Source: Corynebacterium pseudokroppenstedtii
GTDB taxonomy: Bacteria > Actinomycetota > Actinomycetes > Mycobacteriales > Mycobacteriaceae
DNA length: 64,000 bases
NCBI RefSeq assembly: GCF_019754945.1
Contig: NZ_JAEUWU010000001.1
Location: 434,001 to 498,000 of the forward strand
Direction of reading: 5' to 3'
Below are positions 1 to 7,691 of this stretch, one piece after another; within the stretch, counting starts at the first letter, position 1, and each line of letters begins with the position of its first letter. The position numbers were made by a program, and so were the translations under genes. The notes under the pieces were generated by a model. That model had not been told where the DNA came from. It was given only the letters and a program-made list of their open reading frames with translations, and made no database searches.

Positions 1-93
1 AGTGATAGCCATGGAACGCCACCTCTTGATGCACCAGCGTTCCCTAACGACGCCCTCCCTCACGCCGGACTGGTAAACGGGACATCGTCGTGA
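1..93 (+). CDS. C-terminal end of an unidentified protein (partial)
   Basis: Frame 1 is open from the window edge to a TGA at 91-93 and gives a 30-residue tail rich in Pro, Ala, His and Asp with no recognisable domain. The stop overlaps the GTG start of the next gene in a GTGA arrangement, a common sign of translational coupling, which is the main reason to call it. Because the following genes are a surface protein and a haem transporter, it could be the end of another exported iron/haem protein, but that is only inference. Too little is visible to assign function. Confidence 0.35.
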   Translation, partial: SDSHGTPPLDAPAFPNDALPHAGLVNGTSS

Positions 94-2606
94 TCGCAGC
101 GCCGGGCGAGTTCGAAATGCCCCCTCGATTACCTGGAGAGTTCATGCTTCCCACCGGAGATCACTCCGAGACCCACGCACCCAGTGGCTCACGCAACACG
201 AGTAAGAAAAAGCATGGTCGTACCGCGGCTCGTGCCCTCGTTGCTTCCTTGTCAACGGTGTCTCTCATTGGGATGGGATCAGCTGCTGCCCCTGCTGCGT
301 CGGCAGTTGATTTGTCTTCGTTGAGTGACGCGATCAATGACCTGGGATTCCCCGGATCGCCTGATCTTGGTCGATTCCTCAATAGTGGTGGGGGAGATGA
401 GCAAACCCAATCACCGACGTTGACTCTGGATAAAGATAAAGACATCAGTGGCGGGGATACCCTCAAAGCGACGGGTAAGGGTTACAAGCCTGGTGAATCT
501 ATTTATGTCACTCAGACAATTGAAAAGCCCGCGTCCGGATACCCAAAAACTTATGGCAAAGCGGTCAAGGTAAAAGCCGATGACCAGGGTAATTTCACGA
601 CCGACTTGACCGTCGATACCAAGTTCAGGGATGTCGATTGCACAACTACCCAGTGCTATGTCGCGTCATTCACTGCGTTCCCGAAGCTCTTCGACCGCTC
701 CCAGGATGCGTGGACACCCATTAGCTTCCGTAATGGGAGCCCGGTCACCGTTGACACCGAGGGCGGTCACTACGGCGATGGTGGCAGCGACAACGGAAAC
801 TCCGGCCAGGATAATGGTGGCAATTCTCAGCCCAATTCGGGCTCCCTGGGCAGTACATCAAGCAGCGGAGCGACTGTCTCAGTAAGTAAAACCACGGACC
901 TCAATCCGAGTGGGGATACTGTTCGGGTTGAAGGTAAAGGGTTTAAGACGGATGGGCCTGGCATTTATGTAGGTATCGCCCAGGATAACCAGTTCAGTAC
1001 CACTGATGCCGAAGCCTTCGGCCCTGATACTAAGTGGGTCTCGAAGAGCAAGGGGAATCTGAACGACGATGGTTCGTTCTCCATTGAGTTGCCCGTAAGC
1101 TCGACCTTCGGTAACGCGAACTGTAAAGACAACCACTGCTCGATCTACACGCTTGCTGCACACGGATCTTCGGATAGGAGCCAGGACACCGCAACGCCTG
1201 TCTCCTTCAAAGGTGGGGTAGCGAAGAAGGAAGATGGGGCTGTGACGCCCCCTGCTACCTCCGGTGACGGGGCAGCGTCGGGCGGAAATGACAACGGCCA
1301 GGCTGCACCCGCAGCGAACCCGGGCGGAAACGGACAGTCCAACAACGGAAACTCAGGCTCCGCGGCTCCTCAGGGAGGAGCGCCTGCTCAACCGGCACCG
1401 GCACCTACCGGGGCGCATTCCTCGAGTGGCGCGGCAGTCACATTGTCTAAGACTCAAAACCTTAATCCGAGTGGAGACACCATCCGGGTTAGCGGTCAAG
1501 GGTTCAAGACCAGCGGCAATGGCGTCTATGTTGGGATCGCTCAGCAGGATCAATTCAGTACGACCAATGCTGATGTCTTCGGTCCCGGGACAGTATGGGT
1601 CTCCAACCAAAAAGGCAACCTCAATGCTGATGGATCATTCTCGGTTGATCTTCCCGTGTCAGCAACATTTGGTAGCGCGAACTGCCTGACGAATGCGTGC
1701 GCGGTGTACACCTTTGCCGCACATGGGTCGAGCGACCGTAGTCAAGATACGGCCACGCCGGTTAGCTTTGCGGGTGGAGTTGCTGCATCAAGCGCACAGC
1801 AAGCAGCGCAGTCGGTTGCCTCAGGTGTTAGCCGGAGTGGCAGCTCGGGTTCGGGTAGCTCAGGTTCAGGCAGCTCGAGTGGCGGATATGGCCTCAGCCA
1901 AGCTTCGGACGCAAGTGGCACGTCGGGTCAGTCACGCAGCGGAGCGCGAGTTTCGGTATCACGGACCACGATCTCGCCGACCGGAAAAACTCCTGTTACG
2001 GTGACCGGCCAAGGCTTCAAGACCGGTGGCAACGGTGTCTATGTCGGGGTAGCCGAGAAGTCGAAGTTCTCATTCACAGACGCTTCTGTCTTCGGAGCGA
2101 CGAACTGGGTACGCCCACAGCAGATCTCATCAAACGGATCGTTCAGCACCACGCTCAACATTGAGCCGATTTTCGATGGCGGTAACTGCATCAAGAACCA
2201 GTGCGCCATCTTCACCTTCGCAGCACACGGTTCGACAGACCGCAGCCAAGACACGGTGACGGACATTACTGTTGGCGGCACTCAGCAGGAAAAGCAGTCC
2301 GCGGTGAAGGCAGCCGAGAAGAAGGCCGAGGAAAAGAAGAAGGCAGAAGAAGCGCGAAAGAAAGCCCGCGAAGCCAAGAAGAAGAATAAGAACAAGAACT
2401 CTAAAGGTTCTAAAGACGCCGACGGTAACCAAGCCATCGACTCCGAGAACACCAGTTCAGATCACGGATGGCTTTACGGAATTATCATCGGCATCCTTGG
2501 CACTCTCGCCATTGTGTTCGCTGCGCTGTTCGGCATCGAAAAGCGGAGGAATTCCGCAGGCCAGCAGCCAAATTCGTCCAATGACGACTCTGCAGGCAAC
2601 GAATAG
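90..2606 (+). CDS. Surface protein with four neocarzinostatin-like repeats and a C-terminal membrane anchor
   Basis: 838 residues from GTG at 90; an ATG at 144 with GGAGAG just upstream is an alternative start. Seen: a basic N-region and hydrophobic signal segment ending near AAPAASA (about 45-72), then four similar domains at about 109-213, 262-373, 449-560 and 620-728. Linkers are Gly/Ser/Asn/Pro-rich. A Lys/Glu-rich stalk (734-775) leads to one membrane helix (794-814) with a KRR stop. Each repeat has a pair of cysteines four residues apart (C184/C189, C345/C350, C532/C537, C700/C705) and a DRSQD motif, like the second disulfide region of the neocarzinostatin family. Repeats 2-4 share a GxYVG tyrosine and an AAHGS histidine; repeat 1 lacks the histidine. 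It sits tail to tail with hmuTUV, so a role in haem or iron capture at the envelope is inferred, not shown. No LPxTG sorting motif is seen. Confidence 0.8.
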   Translation: MIAAPGEFEMPPRLPGEFMLPTGDHSETHAPSGSRNTSKKKHGRTAARALVASLSTVSLIGMGSAAAPAASAVDLSSLSDAINDLGFPGSPDLGRFLNSGGGDEQTQSPTLTLDKDKDISGGDTLKATGKGYKPGESIYVTQTIEKPASGYPKTYGKAVKVKADDQGNFTTDLTVDTKFRDVDCTTTQCYVASFTAFPKLFDRSQDAWTPISFRNGSPVTVDTEGGHYGDGGSDNGNSGQDNGGNSQPNSGSLGSTSSSGATVSVSKTTDLNPSGDTVRVEGKGFKTDGPGIYVGIAQDNQFSTTDAEAFGPDTKWVSKSKGNLNDDGSFSIELPVSSTFGNANCKDNHCSIYTLAAHGSSDRSQDTATPVSFKGGVAKKEDGAVTPPATSGDGAASGGNDNGQAAPAANPGGNGQSNNGNSGSAAPQGGAPAQPAPAPTGAHSSSGAAVTLSKTQNLNPSGDTIRVSGQGFKTSGNGVYVGIAQQDQFSTTNADVFGPGTVWVSNQKGNLNADGSFSVDLPVSATFGSANCLTNACAVYTFAAHGSSDRSQDTATPVSFAGGVAASSAQQAAQSVASGVSRSGSSGSGSSGSGSSSGGYGLSQASDASGTSGQSRSGARVSVSRTTISPTGKTPVTVTGQGFKTGGNGVYVGVAEKSKFSFTDASVFGATNWVRPQQISSNGSFSTTLNIEPIFDGGNCIKNQCAIFTFAAHGSTDRSQDTVTDITVGGTQQEKQSAVKAAEKKAEEKKKAEEARKKAREAKKKNKNKNSKGSKDADGNQAIDSENTSSDHGWLYGIIIGILGTLAIVFAALFGIEKRRNSAGQQPNSSNDDSAGNE

Positions 2607-2658
2607 CTAAGCCGTCGTCCATGGGATCATCCCGTGGATAGCATCGGCGTGTGACTCA

Positions 2659-2694
2659 GCCCCATCTCGTGGTTTGTACCGTGAGGTGGGGTTT
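2659..2694. terminator. Hairpin terminator between the surface-protein gene and hmuV
   Basis: A 9-bp stem (CCCCATCTC with GAGGTGGGG, one G-T wobble; arms 2660-2668 and 2683-2691) is followed by TTTAG. It lies between convergent genes and could act for either; the T-run favours plus-strand transcripts. Confidence 0.55.
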
Positions 2695-2793
2695 AGTCAT
2701 AACAGCCAGCGCCAGTCACGTCACAACAGTGGTCCTTTCAGCGATCACAAGCCGTGCCAAACACCGACCGCGCGCAATGGTTGCGGGAGAAAC

Positions 2794-3561
2794 TTATTGT
2801 GTCTTTCTCAGCGGGACAACAATGGGGGAGTCATCCGGCCCGCGAAAAACTTGCATCGGACAGCCGTAAATTCTGCTCAGCAACGCGGGCTGTAATACCT
2901 CGTCGGGGTTTCCAGACACAGCAACCCGACCATGTTCAAGCACGATGATGCGGTCACTCCACGCTGCGGCAAGAGACAAATCGTGGAGGACTATCCCCAC
3001 CGCGGCACCGTTCTTAGCTCGGTGTCGGCAAATCTTCATCACATCTTCTTGATGACGAATATCGAGCGCGGCCGTCGGTTCATCGAGAAGAATCAACGGA
3101 GTGTTTTGGGTAAGAACTCGAGCAAGAGATACTCGAGCTTTCTCACCGCCAGAGAGGTGATGAAATTCGCGGGAAAGAAACTCGCGAACGCCGGTCTCTT
3201 CGATTGCGGTATTCATCGCCTCAGCTGCCTCGTCGGCAGTTTCGGTTTTGGCCCAGGGCGCGCGCCCCATCGCAATAGTCTCGCCGGCGGTAAAGGAAAA
3301 ACCGACCGTGTTCGATTGGGTCAATACTGACCGCAGTCGGGCTAAATCAGGCGCAGATGTCGTCGATACGTTGTGGTCTTCTATCCGAACCGTTCCTGAA
3401 TCAGGAGTGAGATCGCCTGCAGCTACGCCCAATAATGTTGATTTACCAGCACCATTCGGCCCGACGATGGCGACAACTTCGCCTTGATCGATCGAGATAT
3501 TAACTGCATCAAGAACGACGCGTGAACCTCGGCGTAAGGACACTGACTCAAGAGATAGCAT
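2794..3561 (-). CDS. hmuV: Haem ABC transporter ATPase HmuV
   Basis: 255-residue ABC ATPase that powers haem import through HmuU. Seen: Walker A GPNGAGKST (34-42), signature LSGGE (136-140), Walker B LILLDEPT (156-163) and H-loop His193. The start chosen is the ATG at 3561, which has GGAAGG six bases upstream; an in-frame ATG at 3609 would overlap hmuU and add 16 residues without homology. The family is the FepC/HmuV type that works with FecCD permeases, and the gene directly follows hmuU, so the haem assignment rests on the complete T-U-V set and the haem ligands visible in HmuT. Confidence 0.9.
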   Translation of the reverse strand: MLSLESVSLRRGSRVVLDAVNISIDQGEVVAIVGPNGAGKSTLLGVAAGDLTPDSGTVRIEDHNVSTTSAPDLARLRSVLTQSNTVGFSFTAGETIAMGRAPWAKTETADEAAEAMNTAIEETGVREFLSREFHHLSGGEKARVSLARVLTQNTPLILLDEPTAALDIRHQEDVMKICRHRAKNGAAVGIVLHDLSLAAAWSDRIIVLEHGRVAVSGNPDEVLQPALLSRIYGCPMQVFRGPDDSPIVVPLRKTQ

Positions 3562-3599
3562 GGACAACCTTCCTAACAGATCGCTCTTCGTCGCAGACG

Positions 3600-4691
3600 C
3601 TAGCGCCATGCACCAGAGTGGCCACGAGAACGTCGGAGTAGGTAGAAGAACACGGGACCACCAATAAGCGCTGTCAGCATCCCGAGAGGAAGGTCAGCAC
3701 CGCGAATAGCAGTCCGGGCGACAACGTCGGCAATGGTTAGTGTCAGCGCACCTCCCAGGGCCGAGGCTGGTATAAGAATGCGGTGTCCGGGGCCGACGAT
3801 GAGCCGGAGAGCGTGAGGGACAACAAGTCCCACAAATGAAATGATGCCGGTGAAGGCCACTCCTACCGCAACGAGCAGCGAGACAATAACGACGATCGAC
3901 GCGCGAAGACGCTCAACATTGACCCCTAGGTGATGAGCCTGACTCTCGCCCAAGGAGAGCAAATCAAGCGGTTTAGCCAAAGTCCAGGCGATAAGGCTGA
4001 CTGGGACAGTGACGACGCAGATGATTCCTGCTGCTGTCCATGATGAGCCTGCAATGGAGCCCATTTGCCAAAACACGATCTGATCGCGAGCTGCATTATC
4101 CGCAATAAAGGTAAGGAAGGCGATAATGCCGCCGGCCATGGCATTGGTGGCGACACCCGTCAGAATGAGAGTGACAACTTCGCTTCGGCCGTTACGACGG
4201 GACGCAAAGTATATAAACGCGGTAGTACACAGGCCTGCAATGAAAGCCGCGAGCGTGACCATCCACGGGCCGAGCCCCTGATGAGCCGCGGTCGTCGATG
4301 CCCCCAGAGCGATTGCCGCGGAGGCCCCGACGGCTGCTCCAGAGGACACACCGATGATGCCCGGCTCAGCAAGCGGGTTAGAAAACACGCCTTGCAAAAG
4401 AACACCTGATACTCCCAAACCTGCGCCAACAATGGCGCCTACGACGATTCGTGGGAAGCGGACGTACCATAGTGCGGCTTCGGCATTAGCGTGATCGGGG
4501 CCGTCTAGCCAGGATATTCTCATGGAGTGGAGCAACGAGCCCATCACTTGAGTGGGGGTTGTCTCCACTTGTCCGGCGGTGGCTGACCACACCAGGCTGA
4601 TGGCGAGGAGGGCGATGATCGTCGGGAAGAAGATGACGGTCGCGACAACTCGCGTTTGATGGAACGACTGTGTGCGTGAGTGTTTCACCAT
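3600..4691 (-). CDS. hmuU: Haem ABC transporter permease HmuU
   Basis: 363 residues, very hydrophobic, of the FecCD permease family (roughly nine to ten membrane helices). Family features seen include the FPRIVVGAIVGAGLGVSG start of the conserved block, the GVSSGAAVGAS turn, and the GxISFVGLVVPH segment before the C-terminal helices that contacts the ATPase. It forms the membrane channel for haem delivered by HmuT. The ATG at 4691 overlaps the end of hmuT by seven bases, with GGAG upstream inside hmuT, so the two are probably translationally coupled. Length is normal for the family. Confidence 0.9.
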   Translation of the reverse strand: MVKHSRTQSFHQTRVVATVIFFPTIIALLAISLVWSATAGQVETTPTQVMGSLLHSMRISWLDGPDHANAEAALWYVRFPRIVVGAIVGAGLGVSGVLLQGVFSNPLAEPGIIGVSSGAAVGASAAIALGASTTAAHQGLGPWMVTLAAFIAGLCTTAFIYFASRRNGRSEVVTLILTGVATNAMAGGIIAFLTFIADNAARDQIVFWQMGSIAGSSWTAAGIICVVTVPVSLIAWTLAKPLDLLSLGESQAHHLGVNVERLRASIVVIVSLLVAVGVAFTGIISFVGLVVPHALRLIVGPGHRILIPASALGGALTLTIADVVARTAIRGADLPLGMLTALIGGPVFFYLLRRSRGHSGAWR

Positions 4692-5866
4692 GACCGACGC
4701 TCCAGGGCCTCAGGTGTAGCGTTTGAGGACGGCGCAGCTGACGATGGCGACTTCGAGTCGCCATACAGGGCCTGAGCCATTGCTGTGATCACATTGCCCG
4801 CGTCAGGCCCGAACGATAACAGGTGAGAGTCGGGGACAGTCAGCACGCTGTTATGGGCCCCGGCTGGAGTCTGATCAAAACCAGGGAGCTTATGGAGACC
4901 GTCCAAGCCGCCGATGGACTCGAGCCCTTCCTTCATCACGATGATCGTATCGGGTGCGGCCTTGACCAATGCTTCTGATGTCAGGTTAGTAAAGGCCTTG
5001 TCTAGCCCGAGCCCCTCACCGGCATCGACGCCACCGAGTGATTTAATGAGGTCAGGTGCGCCAGACTTTGGTCCGGCGATCATTGAAACATTCGTCCCAC
5101 GCAGGTACAGCATGATCATGCGGCGATGGTCAGATCCCGCTTTGGCCGCTTTGCTTGCGGACTCAATACCGTCCCGCACCTTCTGCGCTGCTTGGTTGCC
5201 AGCATCCTCGTCGCCTAAGGCACGACCGATCTCCTTCATGAGGTTGTCCGCGTTATCAAGGGTCCTGTCTCGATCAGTACGCACAACTGTGATCCCGGAT
5301 TGTTCCAATTGGCGGAAAACGGATTGCGGCCCGATTGTTCCGTCGGTGAAAATGACGTCGGGATTGAGATCAAGAACGGCCTCCGCATTAATAGAGTGCC
5401 CACCCGGCGTTACCAAAGGCAGCTTCTGAGCCGACGGAAAATCAGTGGAGATATCTCTTCCGACGAGTTTATCGCCCATGCCCAAGGACCATAGAGATGC
5501 CGCCATAGCCCCAGATCGGTCAAGCCCAAGAATGCGATCAGCCTTTTTCACCGTCACTTTCTTGCCCTGTGACGTCGTCTCGGCCGGAAGATTGGGCTTA
5601 ATCTGGGCAAGGATTTGGGGATCACCAGTGTTCAATGACGCATTGACGAGCCCTTCCGCATGGACCGGGTGAGCCGAACTATCCGACTGACTAGACGACG
5701 ATTCTCCGTCGCGTGACGGGACGTCGCACGCGGTGGTTGTTAAACCAATGACGAGCATGGCGCCCACGAGCATGGTTAGGGGTTTGAAGGGGTGGCGGCC
5801 AGCTTTACAAGGGCCGGCCGATAAGAAACCTGAGGGGTAATGCAAGGTCACAGCTTTCACGGGCAA
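4685..5866 (-). CDS. hmuT: Haem-binding lipoprotein HmuT
   Basis: Substrate-binding lipoprotein of the haem ABC importer. Seen: a hydrophobic signal ending in a lipobox-like TTTAC (lipidated Cys47 in the longest form), then a periplasmic-binding-protein-2 fold. The two residues known to bind haem axially in corynebacterial HmuT, a His in a GGHSIN motif and a Tyr in an LYLRGT motif, are present as His157 and Tyr254, which makes the haem assignment firm. Start uncertain: TTG at 5866 opens the frame, GTG at 5860 and ATG at 5773 are alternatives, and none has a strong ribosome binding site. First gene of hmuT-hmuU-hmuV, divergent from a neocarzinostatin-like lipoprotein gene. Confidence 0.88.
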   Translation of the reverse strand: MPVKAVTLHYPSGFLSAGPCKAGRHPFKPLTMLVGAMLVIGLTTTACDVPSRDGESSSSQSDSSAHPVHAEGLVNASLNTGDPQILAQIKPNLPAETTSQGKKVTVKKADRILGLDRSGAMAASLWSLGMGDKLVGRDISTDFPSAQKLPLVTPGGHSINAEAVLDLNPDVIFTDGTIGPQSVFRQLEQSGITVVRTDRDRTLDNADNLMKEIGRALGDEDAGNQAAQKVRDGIESASKAAKAGSDHRRMIMLYLRGTNVSMIAGPKSGAPDLIKSLGGVDAGEGLGLDKAFTNLTSEALVKAAPDTIIVMKEGLESIGGLDGLHKLPGFDQTPAGAHNSVLTVPDSHLLSFGPDAGNVITAMAQALYGDSKSPSSAAPSSNATPEALERRSW

Positions 5867-5932
5867 CGATCAGTACAGCGATTGTGGAAGAGTCGAACTA
5901 CAGACAACACTGGAAGCCTGGGCCTCCACGTC

Positions 5933-5951
5933 GAGGCTTTAGCTTACCTAT
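5933..5951. promoter_or_regulatory. Weak DtxR-box-like site upstream of hmuT
   Basis: Compared by eye with the 19-bp DtxR consensus TTAGGTTAGGCTAACCTAA, this stretch matches 11 of 19 positions, with a good right half (GCTTACCTAT). Its position ahead of hmuT fits iron control by the DtxR encoded nearby. The left half is poor, so this is tentative. Confidence 0.25.
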
Positions 5952-5952
5952 A

Positions 5953-5984
5953 GGTGGGGTAGAGGAAAAGGCCACACCACCCTT
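5953..5984. repeat. Inverted repeat GGTGGGG...CACACCACC, copy 1
   Basis: The arms GGTGGGGT and ACACCACC (one mismatch) lie in the hmuT/lipoprotein divergent region. The same core word pair recurs at 6761-6786 after the lipoprotein gene. Here no gene ends nearby, so it is not an obvious terminator. Confidence 0.4.
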
Positions 5985-6058
5985 ATGCAGTGAGGGGGTG
6001 TTGACGTGTGCGTTAAGATGCACAGAAGGTAGACAAGTTATTTGTCTTAGCCGATGAT

Positions 6059-6084
6059 TATACTTTTCTTGTATAAGGTTAACC
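6059..6084 (+). promoter_or_regulatory. Candidate promoter with overlapping DtxR half-site for the lipoprotein gene
   Basis: A -10-like TATACT (6059-6064) is followed by TAAGGTTA (6074-6081), one half of a DtxR box, inside the palindrome GGTTAACC (6077-6084). This would place a repressor site at the transcription start of the lipoprotein gene at 6125. No convincing -35 is seen, so both parts are tentative. Confidence 0.3.
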
Positions 6085-6124
6085 ACTGTACGACTTTATG
6101 AACCCTACGAGGGAGCCCTCCGCG

Positions 6125-6724
6125 ATGAAACACAACACTCATTCCACTCGACCGGCACTAACGATGGGTATGCGGGCCGGTGCACTCGTCGTCACTTTGG
6201 GGTGTGCACTCGGAGTGGCTGCGTGCTCCAATGATAACGACTCGAATAATTCATCATCCGGTGCAGCGTCTGCCGCTAAGTCGAGTGGTCAGTCCGCCAA
6301 AGCTAGCGACACTGATGACAGTGCAAGCACAGAAGTCACCGGAACCGATGACATCGTCGTTATGAAGGTGTCGCAAGCAAAGGATCTGCGGGACGGGCAG
6401 CAAGTCACGGTAGATGTTAAGGATGCGGATCCGGACATGGGGTATTACCTCGCCCTGTGTGCGAAAGAGCAAACCGGAGATGTTCCCGATTGTCTGGGGG
6501 CTCACGGGGATCCGAATGCACAAAAGTGGATCTCTAACGAAAATGAGGACGGAGCCATTCCGGACGATGGCTCGTTCAGTGAAGAGATAACCGTCAACCA
6601 GAAGAATGTCAGTACTGGTGGAGACGAGATCGACTGCAAAACCCAAGAGTGTGTCATCAAGCTCTTTGGTGACCATAGCAACGGGTTCGTTGACGTAGCG
6701 GATATTCCGGTCACTTTCCAGTGA
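6125..6724 (+). CDS. Lipoprotein with a neocarzinostatin-like domain
   Basis: 199 residues from the ATG at 6125, chosen because GAGGGAG lies nine bases upstream; an ATG at 6098 is in frame but lacks such a site. Seen: a signal peptide with lipobox GVAAC, a Ser/Ala/Asp-rich linker, then one compact domain. That domain carries four cysteines: one pair in ALC...PDC and one in IDCKTQEC. This matches the spacing of the two disulfides of neocarzinostatin-type proteins, and the domain ends in a DIPVTF strand like the surface repeats at 90-2606. It is divergent from hmuT and convergent with dtxR. A role as an envelope partner in haem or iron handling is inference from position; no enzyme motif is seen. 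Confidence 0.75.
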   Translation: MKHNTHSTRPALTMGMRAGALVVTLGCALGVAACSNDNDSNNSSSGAASAAKSSGQSAKASDTDDSASTEVTGTDDIVVMKVSQAKDLRDGQQVTVDVKDADPDMGYYLALCAKEQTGDVPDCLGAHGDPNAQKWISNENEDGAIPDDGSFSEEITVNQKNVSTGGDEIDCKTQECVIKLFGDHSNGFVDVADIPVTFQ

Positions 6725-6755
6725 TGGATATGTGAGTTTTCACCGCAAATATGGA

Positions 6756-6796
6756 AGTAGGGTGGGGCGCTCGAAGGCACACCACCCTACTCAGTT
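6756..6796. terminator. Hairpin terminator after the lipoprotein gene (inverted repeat copy 2)
   Basis: A perfect 10-bp stem, AGTAGGGTGG (6756-6765) with CCACCCTACT (6782-6791), follows the lipoprotein stop by about 30 bases and is trailed by CAGTTTCT. It shares GGTGGGG and CACACCACCC with the inverted repeat at 5953-5984. It also lies before the end of the convergent dtxR gene. Confidence 0.6.
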
Positions 6797-6845
6797 TCTA
6801 CTTCTGCTAGGGTCCACTCACTTGAGCCAGGTCGGACTCGATTTT

Positions 6846-7520
6846 TTACTCGACGACGATAGCGTGGGCCAAGCTGACAGGAATGGCCACTGTTTCATCA
6901 CCAACCGAGACCGTGGCATTACGGTCATTGACGACCGCGTGGATCTTCTTACCAGGAACAATTCCGGCGTTCCGAAGATTGGCCATCACAGCGGAATCGG
7001 ACTGAAGTACTTCGTTAAACATGAGGATCTTCGCAGTGACGAGTTCATTGCGAGCGAGATCCGTGAGTCGCTTGCCCTCCATCTGCGGTTCACTGCCATT
7101 GACCCCGAGCTGCGGAAGCCCCGGAATCGGGGTTCCGAAGGGGCTGTGAGTCGGAGCATCAAGGACATCGTAAAGACGGCGCTCAACGTCGTCACTCATG
7201 ACGTGTTCCCAACGACAGGCTTCCTCGTGCACTTTCTCTTTAGGAAGCTTGAGGGTAGTAGACAGTAAACACTCTGCTAAGCGGTGTTTACGCATAACCG
7301 CGATCGCAACCTGGCGGCCTGCGTCGGTAAGCTCGAGGTGGCGATCTTCTGCGACGCGGAGGAGCCCATCACGTTCCATGCGAGCTACCGTTTGGCTGAC
7401 CGTGGGGCCTGATTGTTCCAAGCGCTCCGCGATGCGCGCGCGCAGGGGAGTGATACCTTCTTCATCCAACTCATAAATAGTCCGGAGATACATCTCGGTG
7501 GTATCGACGAGATCCTTCAT
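6846..7520 (-). CDS. dtxR: Iron-dependent transcriptional repressor DtxR
   Basis: 224 residues from the ATG at 7520, with GAGAAAGG upstream; the six residues before it in the open frame are an artefact of reading through that ribosome binding site. Fe(II)-activated repressor of iron uptake, siderophore and haem genes. The N-terminal helix-turn-helix is nearly identical to the C. diphtheriae protein, and all metal ligands are at the same numbers: Met10, His79, Glu83, His98, Cys102, Glu105, His106. The C-terminal SH3-like domain is present but more divergent. It neighbours sigB, as in other corynebacteria, and lies one gene from the hmu locus it probably controls. Confidence 0.95.
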   Translation of the reverse strand: MKDLVDTTEMYLRTIYELDEEGITPLRARIAERLEQSGPTVSQTVARMERDGLLRVAEDRHLELTDAGRQVAIAVMRKHRLAECLLSTTLKLPKEKVHEEACRWEHVMSDDVERRLYDVLDAPTHSPFGTPIPGLPQLGVNGSEPQMEGKRLTDLARNELVTAKILMFNEVLQSDSAVMANLRNAGIVPGKKIHAVVNDRNATVSVGDETVAIPVSLAHAIVVE

Positions 7521-7593
7521 GATGGACGCCTTTCTCAAGTAGTTCGATAAATAAGACGACGGTACTAGTTTTTACTTTACCCTTAACATAAGA

Positions 7594-7625
7594 GCCCCGG
7601 GAAATATTTCCCCGGGGCGTTTTTA
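7594..7625. terminator. GC-rich hairpin between sigB and dtxR
   Basis: GCCCCGGGAAAT pairs with ATTTCCCCGGGGC (one extra C), followed on the plus strand by GTTTTTAC and on the minus strand by TCTTATGTT. It sits after sigB and before dtxR, both minus strand, so it probably ends sigB transcripts although the better T-run faces the other way. Confidence 0.5.
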
Positions 7626-7691
7626 CCCACTTTCGCTGGCAATAAATGTGGGTACGCTAAAAGCCAGAATGCGAGATAAGCATCTCAGCAC

